Positions 51,279 to 63,778 of a stretch of 64,000 nt of DNA are shown here, one piece after another. Numbering within the stretch: the stretch's first letter is position 1; every line of letters begins with the position of its first letter. This DNA is from Progne subis subis (lineage: Eukaryota > Chordata > Aves > Passeriformes > Hirundinidae), in the NCBI GenBank assembly GCA_022316685.1, contig JAKJHU010000167.1:434001-498000 (forward strand), written 5' to 3'. The translations under genes and the position numbers were made by a program. The notes beneath the pieces were generated by a model that made no database searches, had not been told where the DNA came from, and worked only from the letters and a program-made list of their open reading frames with translations.

Positions 51279-52768
51279 AGTTAATAGCAGATGTTTAGTC
51301 AGAGTATGGGAATAACACAAGATACAATGAAGGCAACTTCTCTGGCTTGCTTTACAATCCAGCATACAGAGTTCTGTTCAACCCTCCTTTGGAAAGAAGC
51401 ATGAATTTAATTCCAGACTGAATCCTTAGGCATCTGTATTTCTTCGTGGTCTGTAGTGATCAAAACCCCAAGTAAAGTGGTACAAGCACATAAAAAAGGA
51501 ACACAGTACAAAAGTGAAGTCACCATTAAACCACTGTTGGTCCACGGTGTGCCTACACCCTTAATAATGAGTTCAGTTACAGCTACTTCTGACAGAAATT
51601 ATGTAATAGAACCAGAAAACTAAAATAAAGGATGTTCAAAGTTACAGAAGAATTCATGGACTGAAAAATGGACTAGAATCCTGTAACAGAAAAGGCAAAA
51701 CTCAAAGTCAAAAGTCATGTGAGCCTCCCCATTAAAAACCTCCAAGAGTGCCTTAAGCCAAATGCAGAACTGTGACCTCATCTGCCTTCTTCTCCTTTCC
51801 AGTCTCTGCCAACTGGTGGTTCCCTATTCTTGGTCAAGACAAAATCCTTTTATTTTCTCCTTCAATTTCTTTATCTTAAGCTGGTTTAAAATGGGCACAG
51901 TAGAGCATATAGGGCCTTTCTCATGTAAATCACCTCTCAGGTAAATTCTAGCTAGGCCTTTGTTATATTTATGTACACACCCTTTAGTTTTAAATGAATG
52001 ATTATATATATTTTAAATGCACAACTGTACAACTGTATTTACCACATCTGCACTGTAAAGGGGAAAAAAAAAAAAAATCAGGCAGACGGGGAGTTGGACA
52101 GCTTTTCCACAGGTGAAATACACTTGTAGTACATACAACAGTAGAAACAAGGTCTGGATTCCTAATCCTACCCATGATTTATTAAGTCAAATCTACTTGA
52201 TATCTATTTTCTTATTTGTGTAAGGCAGAAGAGATTTATTCTGGTCCTATTACGTGCCCAGCAAAACACAGATGTTAATTTTTTTCCTACTGGAACCTTA
52301 AGAATGGGATATTAATCTGTTCAACCATAAACAAAAAGCAAGAGAGAGGTATAATTTCACGAACCGTTGCAAATGCTTTCTGGTTTTAATTGTGTTTCAA
52401 TCACTGTCATTTGTTCCTACCCATAAAAGGGTTTGACATAATAAAAATTAAGGTAAATAAATAAATTCAAGACAACTTTTGAGACAACTCCACTGCCAGT
52501 TACAGGAAAAGTAGAATGAACTCCTTGTTGTATGTACTGTAACTAATAATTCCTGATGTTTTGCTCCTCCCACTTCCTTCTCTGCTTTAACACTGAATTA
52601 GTCACCATATGACAATAATAATAATTATGTTGTATCTGGATTCCAGTCCATTCTCATAAACACAGGAGTAAAAAGTATTGCATTCCCCACCCTACTTATG
52701 TACTATCCTCAGTAGCAGAGCTCAGATAGATTTCAGTAAAATCTTACACTGTTAATAATCTTGTCTTC

Positions 52769-52816
52769 TTTATCTCTTACTAAAACTCTAATAAAAGAGT
52801 TTTAGTAAAAGATAAA
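52769..52816. repeat. 21-bp near-perfect inverted repeat, 6-base loop
   Basis: TTTATCTCTTACTAAAACTC plus T, six bases, then its reverse complement with one mismatch in 21. Confidence 0.85.
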
Positions 52817-54210
52817 ACTCTTTTAATCCCATATGTTTATATATATGTATGTGTGTGTTGGTTTTGTGCAACTATTAGGTATATTAGAAAGATAGTTGAA
52901 GGCTACCCAAGTTTTTAGTAGCTAAAATTTCTTACTGAAGGACAATAATCAAAGACATTTTTATCTCCAGTGGAGTAATTTCCACTGCTCTAGCCTGGGT
53001 TGAAGACACCATCCTGGATAGGAAGATGAAAGAAAATACTGATGTCTAAACACTCTCTTTTCTCTAAAATGTGTTGTGACTTTTCACTATTAGCTTTTTC
53101 TATTGCAAAAATGAAACAATCAACATATGTGGTTTAAGGTGAAGAATTCTTCCTTATTTATTAAGATACGTGTTCACAAAGTATACCAATATTTAGATTT
53201 TTCTATTTAAACATAAAAACTATTGGAAAGGGAAAAGGTAGTTGTTTCAGATGTCTGATGAAGTTCTGAGTAAGTTTTTTGTTTTAACTTTATGTGTCTA
53301 TATTTAGAAGATTGGTTATTTGTCAGAAATGAATGAAAGAGCATATAAGTATTCTGAGAAAACACACCAACAGAAGCATTTTGATCAATGCTATTTAAAA
53401 TGAGTACAAAGAGCTCCCTGGTGAATAAAACAGTACTAGAAGTACAGTTTTGTGCTTCATAGAGTTTTATTCTTCCTGACTTGGAACATGGGAAGAAGAA
53501 GTAAAGAAAGATTTTTAAACATTGATACTTTCTATAGTATTAGAATTCCAGAATAGTAATTATAGGAAAAAAAAAAATCATAACCTTTATAAAACATAAC
53601 TGAATATTTTTTAACAATTCTAATGATTTCTGTAATTTTAAACACACATTCTTTTAGCTTACAAAATATAACTTCAGCCAAAACCTAAAATTTCAAAAGA
53701 AGATACATCTTCTACAGGTACACTTGGTCCATCTACCCAAGGTATAGTAATACTTACAAAATTAATCTGTTCATGTGGTTTAATTGCCTTTTACTTTACA
53801 CTGTTTGAAAGCAAGAACAGATGTGATTCAGAAGGCACATAGAAGCTTCTTGACTAAAATAAATTGGTAACAGGATAAATATATTTATGCTTAAAATAAT
53901 AATTCTCAGGAACACTGGTCATTGATATTAGATAGATATTTAAAAAGAAGTATAGATTTATAAGGTAAAACATCAAAAGGGAAACATCTTTAGGATGGGT
54001 GTGCCCCACAGTGTTTTATCTCATAAAACTGGGATCCATATGGGCCAAAATTATTTCAGCTTGATTTTGATGAAGTTAAAGTCTTTTAGTTTCAAAGCTT
54101 CCCATATCAAAACTAGGTTTTAAGGCAATTTCCCATATCAAAACATTTAAAAGCATTTATTTTAACCTTGCATTTTAAAAATTACTATGTTCAAAGTGTC
54201 TTGTAAAGCC

Positions 54211-54231
54211 TATATATATATATATATATAT
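54211..54231 (+). repeat. (TA)n microsatellite
   Basis: Ten perfect TA units. Confidence 0.9.
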
Positions 54232-54698
54232 TGATTAGTTATCTCTGTAGGAGTTATGCCATGTTTCTCACTGTCAGTAGTACAGTAATCTGTTCTAAAC
54301 TCTCTTGTCTCTGCAATGTTTATTTTTTTCTTTCTTTTTTTACTATGACTTCTGTTTATCTTACCGTTTGGATAGAGACCATGAGCCTTTTATTGATATC
54401 ACATTTACCAGATTTGTTCAAGCTACGAACTGTGATTTGGATTTATTTTCAGAGGACAACTTTCTAGTTTGCTGTCCACTTTCAGAAATCTTTCTTGTGT
54501 AATGTTTACCATAGACCGTTGAACATGAACGCTGCTTTTCCTCACATCCCAGTTCTCCTTCCTCTGTAAAACCTAAATGGTGCAGACTTACTGTTTAGCA
54601 AGTCAACCAAGGAGCAAGGCCACAATCCCACCTGACAGGCTAGAAACGAGGGAACCTCTAATACATTTAGCGTCATGCTCAATAGCTCTAGTGCACAC

Positions 54699-54858
54699 GG
54701 AATCACAGAATCTCCTGAGTTGGGAGAGACCCATCAGGATCATCAAATCCAACTCCTGGTCCTGCACAGGCACCCCAACAGTCCCACCCTCTGCCTGGGA
54801 GCATTGTCCAAACGCTCCTAGAGCTCTGGCAGCCTGCCCAAGCCAGTGCCTGCAGAAA
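54699..54858 (-). repeat. CR1 LINE 3' fragment
   Basis: GGAATCACAGAATCTCCTGA, CATCAGGATCATCAAATCC and the GGGAGCATTGTCCAAACGCT block are the reverse CR1 3' end, closely similar to the copy at 18619. Confidence 0.88.
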
Positions 54859-55675
54859 GAAGAAAAGGGTTAAATTCATTAAAGACAGCCCCAGGAATGT
54901 GTATAGTGTCAACCATAGGGACTATCTTCTTAGTACATGTTCTAGCTGACACTAAAAAGAACAAGTCCATGTATAACCTAAATAACACTTCAGTGCAGAA
55001 AAAAACACACTAAAAGGATGATTTGAGATTTCCTTGGTTTTTGTCTTGTCTCCAAGTTCTTCAACTTATTCCTTTTCTGCTGTCTAAGCCACACACCCAC
55101 GATAGGTGGTGTATTTCAAAAACTGTATTTCATAGTGAATGTTGAATAAATGGACTTTTGTCTCAAGGATGCAGTTTCATTTTTCTAGGACACAATGGCT
55201 GCTATCCATGGAGGTTTTCTTCCTGCCTCTGTCACCTTTAGAAATGGTTACTGTAATATTTGGGATCATCTATGTGATAACATGCCATATCAAAAACTAT
55301 TTTCTAGATTCAAGACCTTTTTGCTGCCTTTTCTCTCCGAAAGAAGAGGGTTAAGATTCTTAGGATATTGCCTGACATCCTTCATAACAAATGAATAGTC
55401 AAGATGCAGTCTAAATCGCATTTTAAAAAAAGTGCTCTCCAATAGGATTCTTGCAGTTTGGTCAGAAATATAACAAAAAGTCTTTGGAAACTGTCTATCT
55501 CCAAATGATTATTAAAAGTGAATTTTACTGAAGAACGACTTACTAATAGGGATAAGTATAAACTATTCAACTAGACAACACCAATTTCTGATAATCTTAA
55601 AATTTCAGACTATGACCTACTGAAATTAAGGACAGACACTACAAAAAGTTCAGCCATTTGTGGAAAAAACAGCTT

Positions 55676-55730
55676 TTGTGAATCCCTTTCTGTGAAGAGG
55701 TATAAGAATGGACAGTTAAGGATAGTAACT
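55676..55730 (+). repeat. 55-base dispersed repeat, copy 1
   Basis: TTGTGAATCCCTTTCTGTGA to GGATAGTAACT matches 59092-59146 without gaps, with 6 differences in 55, of which 5 are transitions. Similarity stops sharply at both ends. The family is not recognised. Confidence 0.75.
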
Positions 55731-56082
55731 GTTAATAATTATGTGATTTAAATCTGGCTGTTTCCATATCATTGATATGGTTAAAGAACGTGATAAAGCA
55801 GATGCACTCTAAACCTACTGCTTTGCCATTTACAAGCACACTCTTACACCGGATTTGTGACTTCAGCCACAAACATTCAATATTAGATATTTTCCTTGAG
55901 ACAAAACCCAAATCATATCCATGTTCGTTAGATGGTGCCCTTTTAGCAATAGTTCAGAATGTAGAGAAGTCTTTGTGCAATCTGGTCGTATTGAACACTA
56001 TGTCTTAACCTTTCCTGATTTTGTAAATTTGTAATTAAACAAGTTGTTACAGGGTAGATCTTTGATCCATTGTGCAGATTAA

Positions 56083-56109
56083 AACAAAACAAAACAAAAC
56101 AAAAAAAAC
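56083..56109 (+). repeat. (AAAAC)n microsatellite
   Basis: Five AAAAC-type units followed by an A run. Confidence 0.9.
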
Positions 56110-56112
56110 CCA

Positions 56113-56181
56113 CAAGCTCATGAACTCAGGTGATATGAGCTATTTTCTATGAGCTAGCAAATGGCTCATAGAGCTCATAGA
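56113..56181. repeat. Cluster of ATGAGCT / AGCTCAT words
   Basis: Five copies of ATGAGCT or its complement lie within 70 bases, including the hairpin CTATGAGC, 9 bases, GCTCATAG. Confidence 0.65.
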
Positions 56182-58022
56182 TTGTTAATAAAACTCACTG
56201 CATCAACCCTCCAATAATACAATTTGTGCATTGCATTGGACAGGGCTAATGCAGTGAGCTAATGGAGTAACATCTTAGCATTCCCAGTAAATCCTCTTCT
56301 GATGATAGCAAGACTGAGTTGAAGACCTCTGAAGTTCTGTATTGGATGGGGCTTTCCCCACTTACCTTCTATCTTGCTTTTAAAAAGACAAGCACAGTGC
56401 CCTTGATTAGTGGTGGCTGTGATCTATCCTGGCTGCAGGGAAGGCCGTACGCTTCATCCTCCACATTTACACAGGCATTTCACTATCTGTGAATAATACT
56501 TGATTTGTGCATTACTAAAACACAGAATGACTCCTTTAAGGATTGAATTTATTGTAGAGCTAAGTGCTCTTTCTGTAAGTGCTCCTGTTTGCTAGCCAAG
56601 AAAAAGAGCAGCTGCTACTGCTGGAATCATCTATGAACCCATTCTAGCTGTCCTCTTCCTCTGGAGACAGTTAGGCCAAGTAAATGGTATTGTCTGGGGC
56701 AGTAGGCGTGTTTCTGGGTGCTATAGACAAGATTTTCCAAAGTCCAATAAGCATTGCTCTAGGCATGATGGTGAAAGGCAACAAGCCCACCAGCAAAAAA
56801 ATCCAACAGTCTTTCTCTTTCTATCAGTTTTTGTTCAATTGTTCCTCTCTCTGTTTACAGCTCTTCCGAGCTCTTCATCTTTGTCTCCAATTAAATAGTA
56901 TTTTGCCCATTATTTCTCTGTGAGAGGAAGTGAATAAAATGCAATACAATACAAACATATTTATAAACATGAATGGAAACTGAATCAAGGGTATTGCTAA
57001 ACATAGCAATAGGACAGTCTACAATTTAGGTGCCACCTGTCCAGTTTCTAACCAGCCTGGCTGGTCTTACATGTGTCCCAGATCTGTCAGACCTGTTAGG
57101 CATGGACACATTGAAGTTCGATGTGTTGTAGCCCCGTGCCAGGGTGGCTGGTTGTGTTTTCTTCCCTTTTTAATTTTTTTTTCTCCTTTTTTCCTCCCTT
57201 AAAGAACAGCCAGCCTGCTACTTTTGCACACCCCGTTTATCTGACTTGCAAAAGGTGATCGATGGCACTCACTTTGATATTGGGGCTCAGGAAAGCCCTG
57301 CTGCAGACTGATGGCAGATAGACATTTGATCAGTAAAATACAGACTTATGACTGCTGTGATACAAGTCTAGACTCCCTAGTAATAACATCTTCAGGGCCT
57401 GGCTCAGAAACACAGTGAGAAGTCTCTGTCCTGTTCTGTAGTGGCCAGAGACACTGGAAATCGTCGTTTGTTTAGGATTACTAATCTAAAATCTCTGATT
57501 ACGCAAAGACTTGGCATTTTAAGAATTTAGGAAGATTATCTCCTGATTTCCTACATCATGCAACATCTCTTCAAGTAAAAATGCTTGCCAATGTCTGTTA
57601 CTTTCAAGAGGACAAAACTGAGGCCTCAATGCAATTAAAATGAATGGCAACTCTGTTGCCTTGCCGTTGAGGGGGCTGTGTCCAACATCTCCATCCCGAC
57701 GTGTCCTTCAGGGACAGCCTGCTGTACCTGGTCACGAGACAGGGGAATTCATTTACAGGGTTCAGGCAAGGAAGACAATGTGACATAGACAGAAAACTCA
57801 AAGACCGTGTTGCAGTTTTCAGGCTGAGCGTGGAAGACGATTCGGATGTCTCCGGGGACGCTGCTCCGCGCACAAAGAGGAATCCCGTCACTCCCAGCAG
57901 GGATTTTCAGCTCCCAGCTGCGCTCCGCGGACGCCGCAGCTCCGCCCGCCCACAGCCCTCAGGCTCCGGTCAGGGCTCCGCCCCCGCCGCGCGCCTTCCG
58001 CGGGGCCATCCCGCACGGCCGC

Positions 58023-58038
58023 AGCTCTCGCGAGAGCT
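58023..58038. promoter_or_regulatory. BANP-type CGCG element (TCTCGCGAGA)
   Basis: AGCTCTCGCGAGAGCT is a perfect 16-base palindrome that contains the TCTCGCGAGA consensus. BANP is known to bind this motif and activate CpG-island promoters. It sits about 125 bases upstream of the presumed MARCHF7 exon 1 donor, a normal promoter position. Binding is inferred from the motif only. Confidence 0.7.
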
Positions 58039-58076
58039 GGGAGTGGCTGTGCCTGGCAGCCGGGCGGTCTCGCTCC

Positions 58077-58087
58077 GCCGCCATTGT
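58077..58087 (-). promoter_or_regulatory. YY1-type motif in the MARCHF7 promoter
   Basis: GCCGCCATTGT is the reverse complement of the YY1 core ATGGCGGC, differing outside the core. YY1 motifs cluster at transcription starts of TATA-less promoters, so it helps place the MARCHF7 start near here. Confidence 0.5.
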
Positions 58088-58163
58088 GTTGTGGGAGCGG
58101 CGTGAGCGGGCGGCCCGGCCCGGCCCGGGCTGGCCTGGCCTGCGAGGTGGCCCGGTCGTGACG
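58085..58163 (+). other. MARCHF7: MARCHF7 untranslated exon 1 (3' end defined, 5' end approximate)
   Basis: A strong + strand donor, GTGACG followed by GTGAGTACG, lies at 58163/58164 inside the CpG island directly upstream of the MARCHF7 coding exon. The only other splice signal needed is the acceptor at 63768. The start is a guess placed just after the YY1-type GCCGCCATTGT motif at 58077-58087, because CpG-island promoters have scattered start sites. No convincing coding potential is claimed: the long open frames across this island reflect its GC content. The donor is seen directly; its assignment to MARCHF7 is inference from position and strand. Confidence 0.7.
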
Positions 58164-59091
58164 GTGAGTACGTACCGCCCGCGGCGGCCGCTGCGGCTCG
58201 GGCCGCGCCTGCTGCGGGGCCCCGCTCGCTCCGACGGCCTTACGCCAGGGCCGGGGGAACCATTTTGTGCCGTGCAGGGACCAGCCCACTCGCCCTTCTC
58301 TCCGCCATCGCCCCCAACGGCCGCTCTGCTCCGCGCCCGCTCTGGTAGCGAGGCCGTGTGACAGCTGGTGCCCCCTAGTCCTCTCTGCCTTCCTTGCGGC
58401 CTCGGCCCGGCAGCTGCGGCCGGATGCAGCTTGGGCAGCGGGATCGGATGCGGCCGCGGGTGCCGGCCGGGCCCGAGCCCTGCGAGCCGCTCCCGGGGGC
58501 CTTGTAGAGGAAGTGCGGTGCCCTCGGTGGCTCTGCGGAGCACCCACTGGCTGCGGGAACAGCCCAGCCTTAGGGCACCACCCGCGGCAGCCTGGGCAGC
58601 CATCGGCATTTGTAGATATTCTTGCTCCTCAGTGGGCTCGTGAGAGGCTCCTGAGTTACTTGTCAATTTCACTACATTGAAGGTTGAGGAAATACCCGTA
58701 ACGAAGTCTGAGAGAGAGACTCGTAAGCATTGTCTTGTTTGTCATAAAAGCATGATTGTGAGTTAGCCCCGAGGAAGACACGTGAGCACAGGTTGCTCGG
58801 GCGAAAATTTTTTGAATAGTTATATATTAAACCACACAAAAACTTGTAGCCATGACAGCTCGAGTCTTAGCTACGTAGAAGTGTCAGTGCATAGTTCCAA
58901 GCTAGAAAAATTAATTTAGGAGCAGGCAGTGAAGCTTATGCTACCCTCTGATGGAGAGTCCAAGATTGCTTAAATCTGGTAGTAATCATGGGAGCTGGAA
59001 AAGGCTTTGCTTAGTCTTTACTATCTGAAATTGCTCCTCTTTTATCGATAGAGAGGGTCAAGGCATAAGAGAAATATTTGCTCTCCGTGGT

Positions 59092-59146
59092 TTGTGAATC
59101 TCGTTCTGTGAGGGGGTGTAAAAATGGACAGTTAAGGATAGTAACT
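59092..59146 (+). repeat. 55-base dispersed repeat, copy 2 (MARCHF7 intron 1)
   Basis: TTGTGAATCTCGTTCTGTGA to GGATAGTAACT is the second copy, in direct orientation, 3.4 kb from the first and just inside MARCHF7 intron 1. Confidence 0.75.
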
Positions 59147-60394
59147 ATTTTTTTCTTTTGCAATTGCATTGCTTTCCTTCAAAGACCCCTTGGATCTTTT
59201 ATTACTTTGTTATCTCTATCCATGGCTATGTTAGGGCTAGTTCATCTTTTATAATGCTGTTGGATGGATGACAAGTCAAGAAAGGCAGGTCATTTGATCT
59301 GTGTGCTCAAAATAGGCTGTGCAGCTCCACCTCCTTTTTCAAGCTGGTCATCTGTTTCTCAGGTGACTTAAAGGTTTTATTTCAGAACTTGGTTTCTGAC
59401 CAAGTCTTGGGAGGTATTGTGCATGTCCCTTTTTTCAGAAGTCCAGAATTGTTTCCCGATTTTTTTCATGAGGCTTTGATTGCTCAGTACTGTACACATG
59501 GTATAAGCTGATGAAATACGTTGCTTTCTTAAGAAGAGTGCTGCTCATCCTGCTGTACACATTCTCATTTCTCTGTTGTTTGGTATAAGCATGAGTAGTG
59601 TTACTGTAAGTGAGAAGCCAAAAGTGTGTTTTCACTGGTTAGTGTGTTGAGGGTTCTTAATGAAGGACACATCAGGTGTGATATTTGAATAAGGTGTTCC
59701 TTTACTTTTCGGCAACAACAGACTTTTTAATAAAGTCAGACTACAACTGTTTCTGTTACTGTCGTTATTGTTTCCTCAGAGAAGTAATTTGGTCTCACTA
59801 CTTTCTATGTAAATTGAAGTGTATACTTTGTCATTATAAAACTCCCTACAGCATGTTAATTACTGCTTGAGGTTTGTTGAATTCCTGTGTGCGTAAACAA
59901 ATTGCTTGAGGTTTTGAGGTTTTTTCTTCAGGAAAACTCTTAAGATGATGATACTGTAAAAGGGAACCATTCTCTTTCTGAAATATTGTATACAAGCACA
60001 ATATTCCCGTTGCAGACACGTATCGTTGTGGCTTTAATAATGTGGGTTTTTTTTTTAGCATGAGACCATTGTGTGGCTCTGTCCTGTGCTCTGTGATAGC
60101 TTAGCATGTTCACCTTACTTATCACCACCTCATTGTGTTACCATAATCAGCATAAGCCTTGTATGTGTTTTGTTTGTATTCAAGCCTATGAAGACAGTTG
60201 CATCTCAGGCTTTCAAGGTACAGTGCTTAAAATGGTTTTCAGAGAACTCTGGGGAACAAACTCCAAACCCCAAAAGATATCTTACTAGTGTTGATCACCA
60301 GAGTTGAAATGCCTAGATCCCATTTTCTCTGTCTAGTAAATAGACATCATGGCTCTATTGACTTCAGCTGCATTTCTGTCCATCTGGGTAAGAC

Positions 60395-60759
60395 TGTGAG
60401 GAAAAGCTGAAAGAATTTGAGTTGTTCGGCCTGGAGAAGAAAAGCCTCCAGGGAAACCTCGTTGCAGCCTTCCAGTACTTAAAAAGAGTGCATATGAAAG
60501 ATGGGACAGACATTTAGTAGAGCCTGTTGTGATAGGACAAGGAGTGAGTTTAAGGAAGGCATTTTTTATGATAAACGTAGTGAACCATGGGTGCAGATTG
60601 CCCAGAGAGGTGGTGGATGGTCTGTTCCTGGGCACCTGCAGGGTCAGGTGGGATGGGACTCGGAGCCATCTCATCTCCTTGAAGATGGCCCTGCTCATTG
60701 CAGGGTGCTTGGACTAGATGGTCTTTAAAGATCCTTTCCAATTCAAACTATTCTATGAT
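60395..60759 (+). repeat. CR1 LINE 3' fragment with terminus, in MARCHF7 intron 1
   Basis: GTTCGGCCTGGAGAAGAAAA, GCCCAGAGAGGTGGTGGATG, TTGGACTAGATGGTCTTTAA and the terminal ATTCTATGAT identify CR1 in the same orientation as MARCHF7. Confidence 0.9.
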
Positions 60760-63700
60760 ATCTGCTAGTTGGATTGCAAGTAAATTTTATAACGGATGCC
60801 CAAAAATTGAAAAGCTCTTGGGCAGCAGATTTTTAAAAATTATTTCTTTTAATTACATGCTTTATGTCACTGAATCTTTATTGAAAGGTAAAGGTAAAAT
60901 CCAACTTCCTTGATCAGAATTTCTTTGCCTAGATCATAAGGCCCTTTATTCAGCCTCTTTTCACTTCTGCATCGGACATGACAGATGTCAAATGCCTATT
61001 CTTACATGACTCTGATTGATATTTGTAGCAGATCCTTCTCATTTGGCTGAAGCAAGGACTGCAGAAAAAATGTCATGTTCCATGCAGGAAATTAAACAGT
61101 GTGTGTACATAAACTGATGCATTAAATTTTGCCTTTTCTATTGTGCTGCCTTAACAACTTTTTTGGGGTATAGTTTCTGCAAGATTTCTTCGCTTGAAGA
61201 AAGAAAATATTCTATAGATAGTATTATCCTGACATACTTGGATTGAAATCACAACCTGTGCTAATTTACAAGATTAGGCTGATGGATAACATTGTCTGTC
61301 CTCTTGGGGCTACCACTGAGGAAGAAAATTAGTCCTGTGCCTATTTATGGGTTATCTGTAGAAGGAATTTGCTAATTTTGGACTCCATTTCATCTTCTGC
61401 AGGTGGTTGGCTCTGGTGTCCTGTCTTCCACTCTGTCCTGTTCTGTGTGAATGCTCTTATTTTTTGTGTTCTGTGGATGGCGCATAAGCAATTTTATTAG
61501 TATTAGATGATTTATAATGTAGTCTTTGAAGTTGTCTTACACTTCTGTCTCCTCTGCTGATTCATCTGGACAATAATTCCTACTAGCAGGAACTTCCAGC
61601 TCTTCTTGAACCTTTGCATTTTCTATGTGTGTCTGTGTCTGACTTTTACCTATTTTATTTAATTCATCTGGTTCCACACCTATCTGAAACAAAGTGATTC
61701 AGAAACACAATGGTCCATAATAGTGGAAATAATGCCGGGACTTTTGTTGAGTACTTAATAGTACAGAATTGGATCCATTATTCTGTGCTTGTTCCTTGTA
61801 TTTTTTGTTGGGGTAAAACATAGCCAGACAGTGCTTTGAGTGTTAGATCTCGTCATGACATACAGCTGTCCTGTGCAGCCTAAACTCTGGTCTATATTAT
61901 TGTGATATTACTTTAGCTTCACAGTTTGCAGCTTTGATAGTTACTTTTTTACACTCATTGCAGCTTCATACAAGTACTAAACTTGAAGAACTCATTATGG
62001 CAGATTACTCTGAAGGTTAAATTAACTATCATTACAGTTTAGGAATAAATATGATTGTTACATTTTATTGAACTAATGATCCACTTGAAGTGGTGTAGTT
62101 CAGATAATTATGCTTGTCCTCAGTTTCTTTTAAATTTCCACAATTATCTGTTCTTTTGAACTCTGGGCTGCTGCTTAGAACATTCTTATTGATACAGTGC
62201 TTACAACCTGAGAATTGCATAAATTGCTGAATATTTACCTAAGGTTTTAAATGTGATCTAGGAATTATTTCAGTATATTAATGCAAAGTTGGGCAAGTGA
62301 GCATTTCAGATTCCTTACCAGTCAATGGCTTTGGCAAACACAAACGGGTTACTAGTCTTGGAGGCGTGATCTAGAAGTAGGTGTCCTCTGTAATACAAGC
62401 CAGTAGTTATTTTGTACACAAAGGTAAGCAGTCACTCAAACTTGGTATACTTTAGAGTCCTGCTTGCAAGATTTAGCATTTTGTCTACTTTGTGTTTTGG
62501 CTGCTGTTGTAAAGCTAGCTAACAACTGAACATGCATGGGAACAGTGGTTAAGGAAACTAACCTCAGCTGTCCCAACTGTTAGGTCAGTGGAGTTCTGTA
62601 CAAACTAACTGGCTTTTACTGGGTAGAATATTTAATTCAGCGTGACTTGAGCAAGGATTAGAAGTCCTGAGTATGTGGACTCATCTTGAAACTGCAGCCG
62701 GACATGAAGTGTGTCAGGATTGATGTAGCAGCTTTTTGCAGAATGTGATACTGATGAGCATGACTGAATTGTGAATGAAATGTACTTTGTTGATGGATAG
62801 GGGTTTTTTTAATTGATATAGTTTACTCCTGTTCTCAGAAAGTTAGGCCAGAATTAGAAGTGGTTAAAGAGACTATACCACTTCGGCAAATTACACTGTA
62901 TCAGTAGGATTCCAAGCCATCTGTTTGAGTTGTTACGTATCTTGCTACTCTTCATGTGCTACACCATTGAGGGTACTTGCAGTTTCCTTAAATTAAGAGC
63001 TACTGTTTGTGGTCTGCTTCTGTCTGTACTCTCCTGAGGTGGAAGAATCTAGCTGTCTGGAGTTTTAGGTAAACCTTAAGTCAGATACCATTTCAAGGAC
63101 AGGGATGAGTGTAGGAAAACATCTTATGTCGAAGAGGCACAAACATTTCTTTTGAAATGCCTAGAAATAGCAAAAGGCAGATAAACACTCAGCAAGTGAG
63201 AAGTAAATTTATGAATACACTTGTGAGATAGCCTGTGGTCCTTAGCATATGTTAGCTTCCATGGGAGTTGTCTTTGGAGAAGTTGAAGGGACATAGATTG
63301 CAGATGTGTTTTTTCACAGGAGGGTGAGGTTTCACAATATCAACCATGAGGAAGAAGTCTGAATATAATTTCTTGTAAGTGTTGAGATGCAGTTCATTAG
63401 CAAAAACGTAATATAGGAATGTAAGAAATCTGAGTAATCTGTTCCTGACTCATTTTGTGTTAATATGAATACGGTGTGGTTCTTTAGGGAGTACCTCTTA
63501 TATTTATAATTGCAATAATACATTGTAACAAAATCATAAAAGGGACTGTAGTTTGCTAATTAGGGAGGGGAGGAGATGTAAAGAAGAGGTCACAAAAATT
63601 AGGATAAGAGCTTGTTTCCCCATTTTGCTGATGCACAGTCAGTCCAAAGCACTGTGTAAATATTTGTATGTGTGAATCATGTTTATGTTACACGTGGAAT

Positions 63701-63778
63701 GACCTGTGCCTGTTTTACATAAGTTCCCTGCTTCTGTAAGAAAAAATTATTGGTATGTCCTTGTACAGGATACAGACA

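Larger units (their letters stand above)
51279..54698. other. AT-rich intergenic DNA
   Basis: Contains the 21-bp hairpin and the TA microsatellite. No gene seen. Confidence 0.5.
54859..57839. other. AT-rich intergenic DNA left of the MARCHF7 promoter
   Basis: Contains copy 1 of the 55-base repeat, the AAAAC array and the ATGAGCT cluster. GC content begins to rise after about 57600. Confidence 0.5.
57840..58570 (+). promoter_or_regulatory. CpG island promoter of MARCHF7
   Basis: GC and CpG content rise abruptly near 57840 and fall after about 58570. The island holds a 16-base perfect palindrome with a TCTCGCGAGA core (58023-58038) and a YY1-type GCCGCCATTGT (58077-58087). About 75 bases further on is the splice donor of exon 1. 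No TATA box is evident, as expected for a broad housekeeping promoter. Whether it also fires towards the left cannot be told from the sequence. Confidence 0.85.
58164..63768 (+). other. MARCHF7: MARCHF7 intron 1
   Basis: The intron is bounded by the donor GTGAGT at 58164 and the acceptor TTGTACAG ending at 63768. It is AT-rich beyond the first 500 bases. It carries one copy of a 55-base repeat (59092-59146) and one CR1 3' fragment in sense orientation (60395-60759). No other exon was recognised inside it. Confidence 0.65.

Noticed and set aside
57959..58672. 237-codon frame on the - strand of the MARCHF7 island
   Set aside because: GC-driven open frame with overlapping competitors on the other strand. 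No recognised protein.
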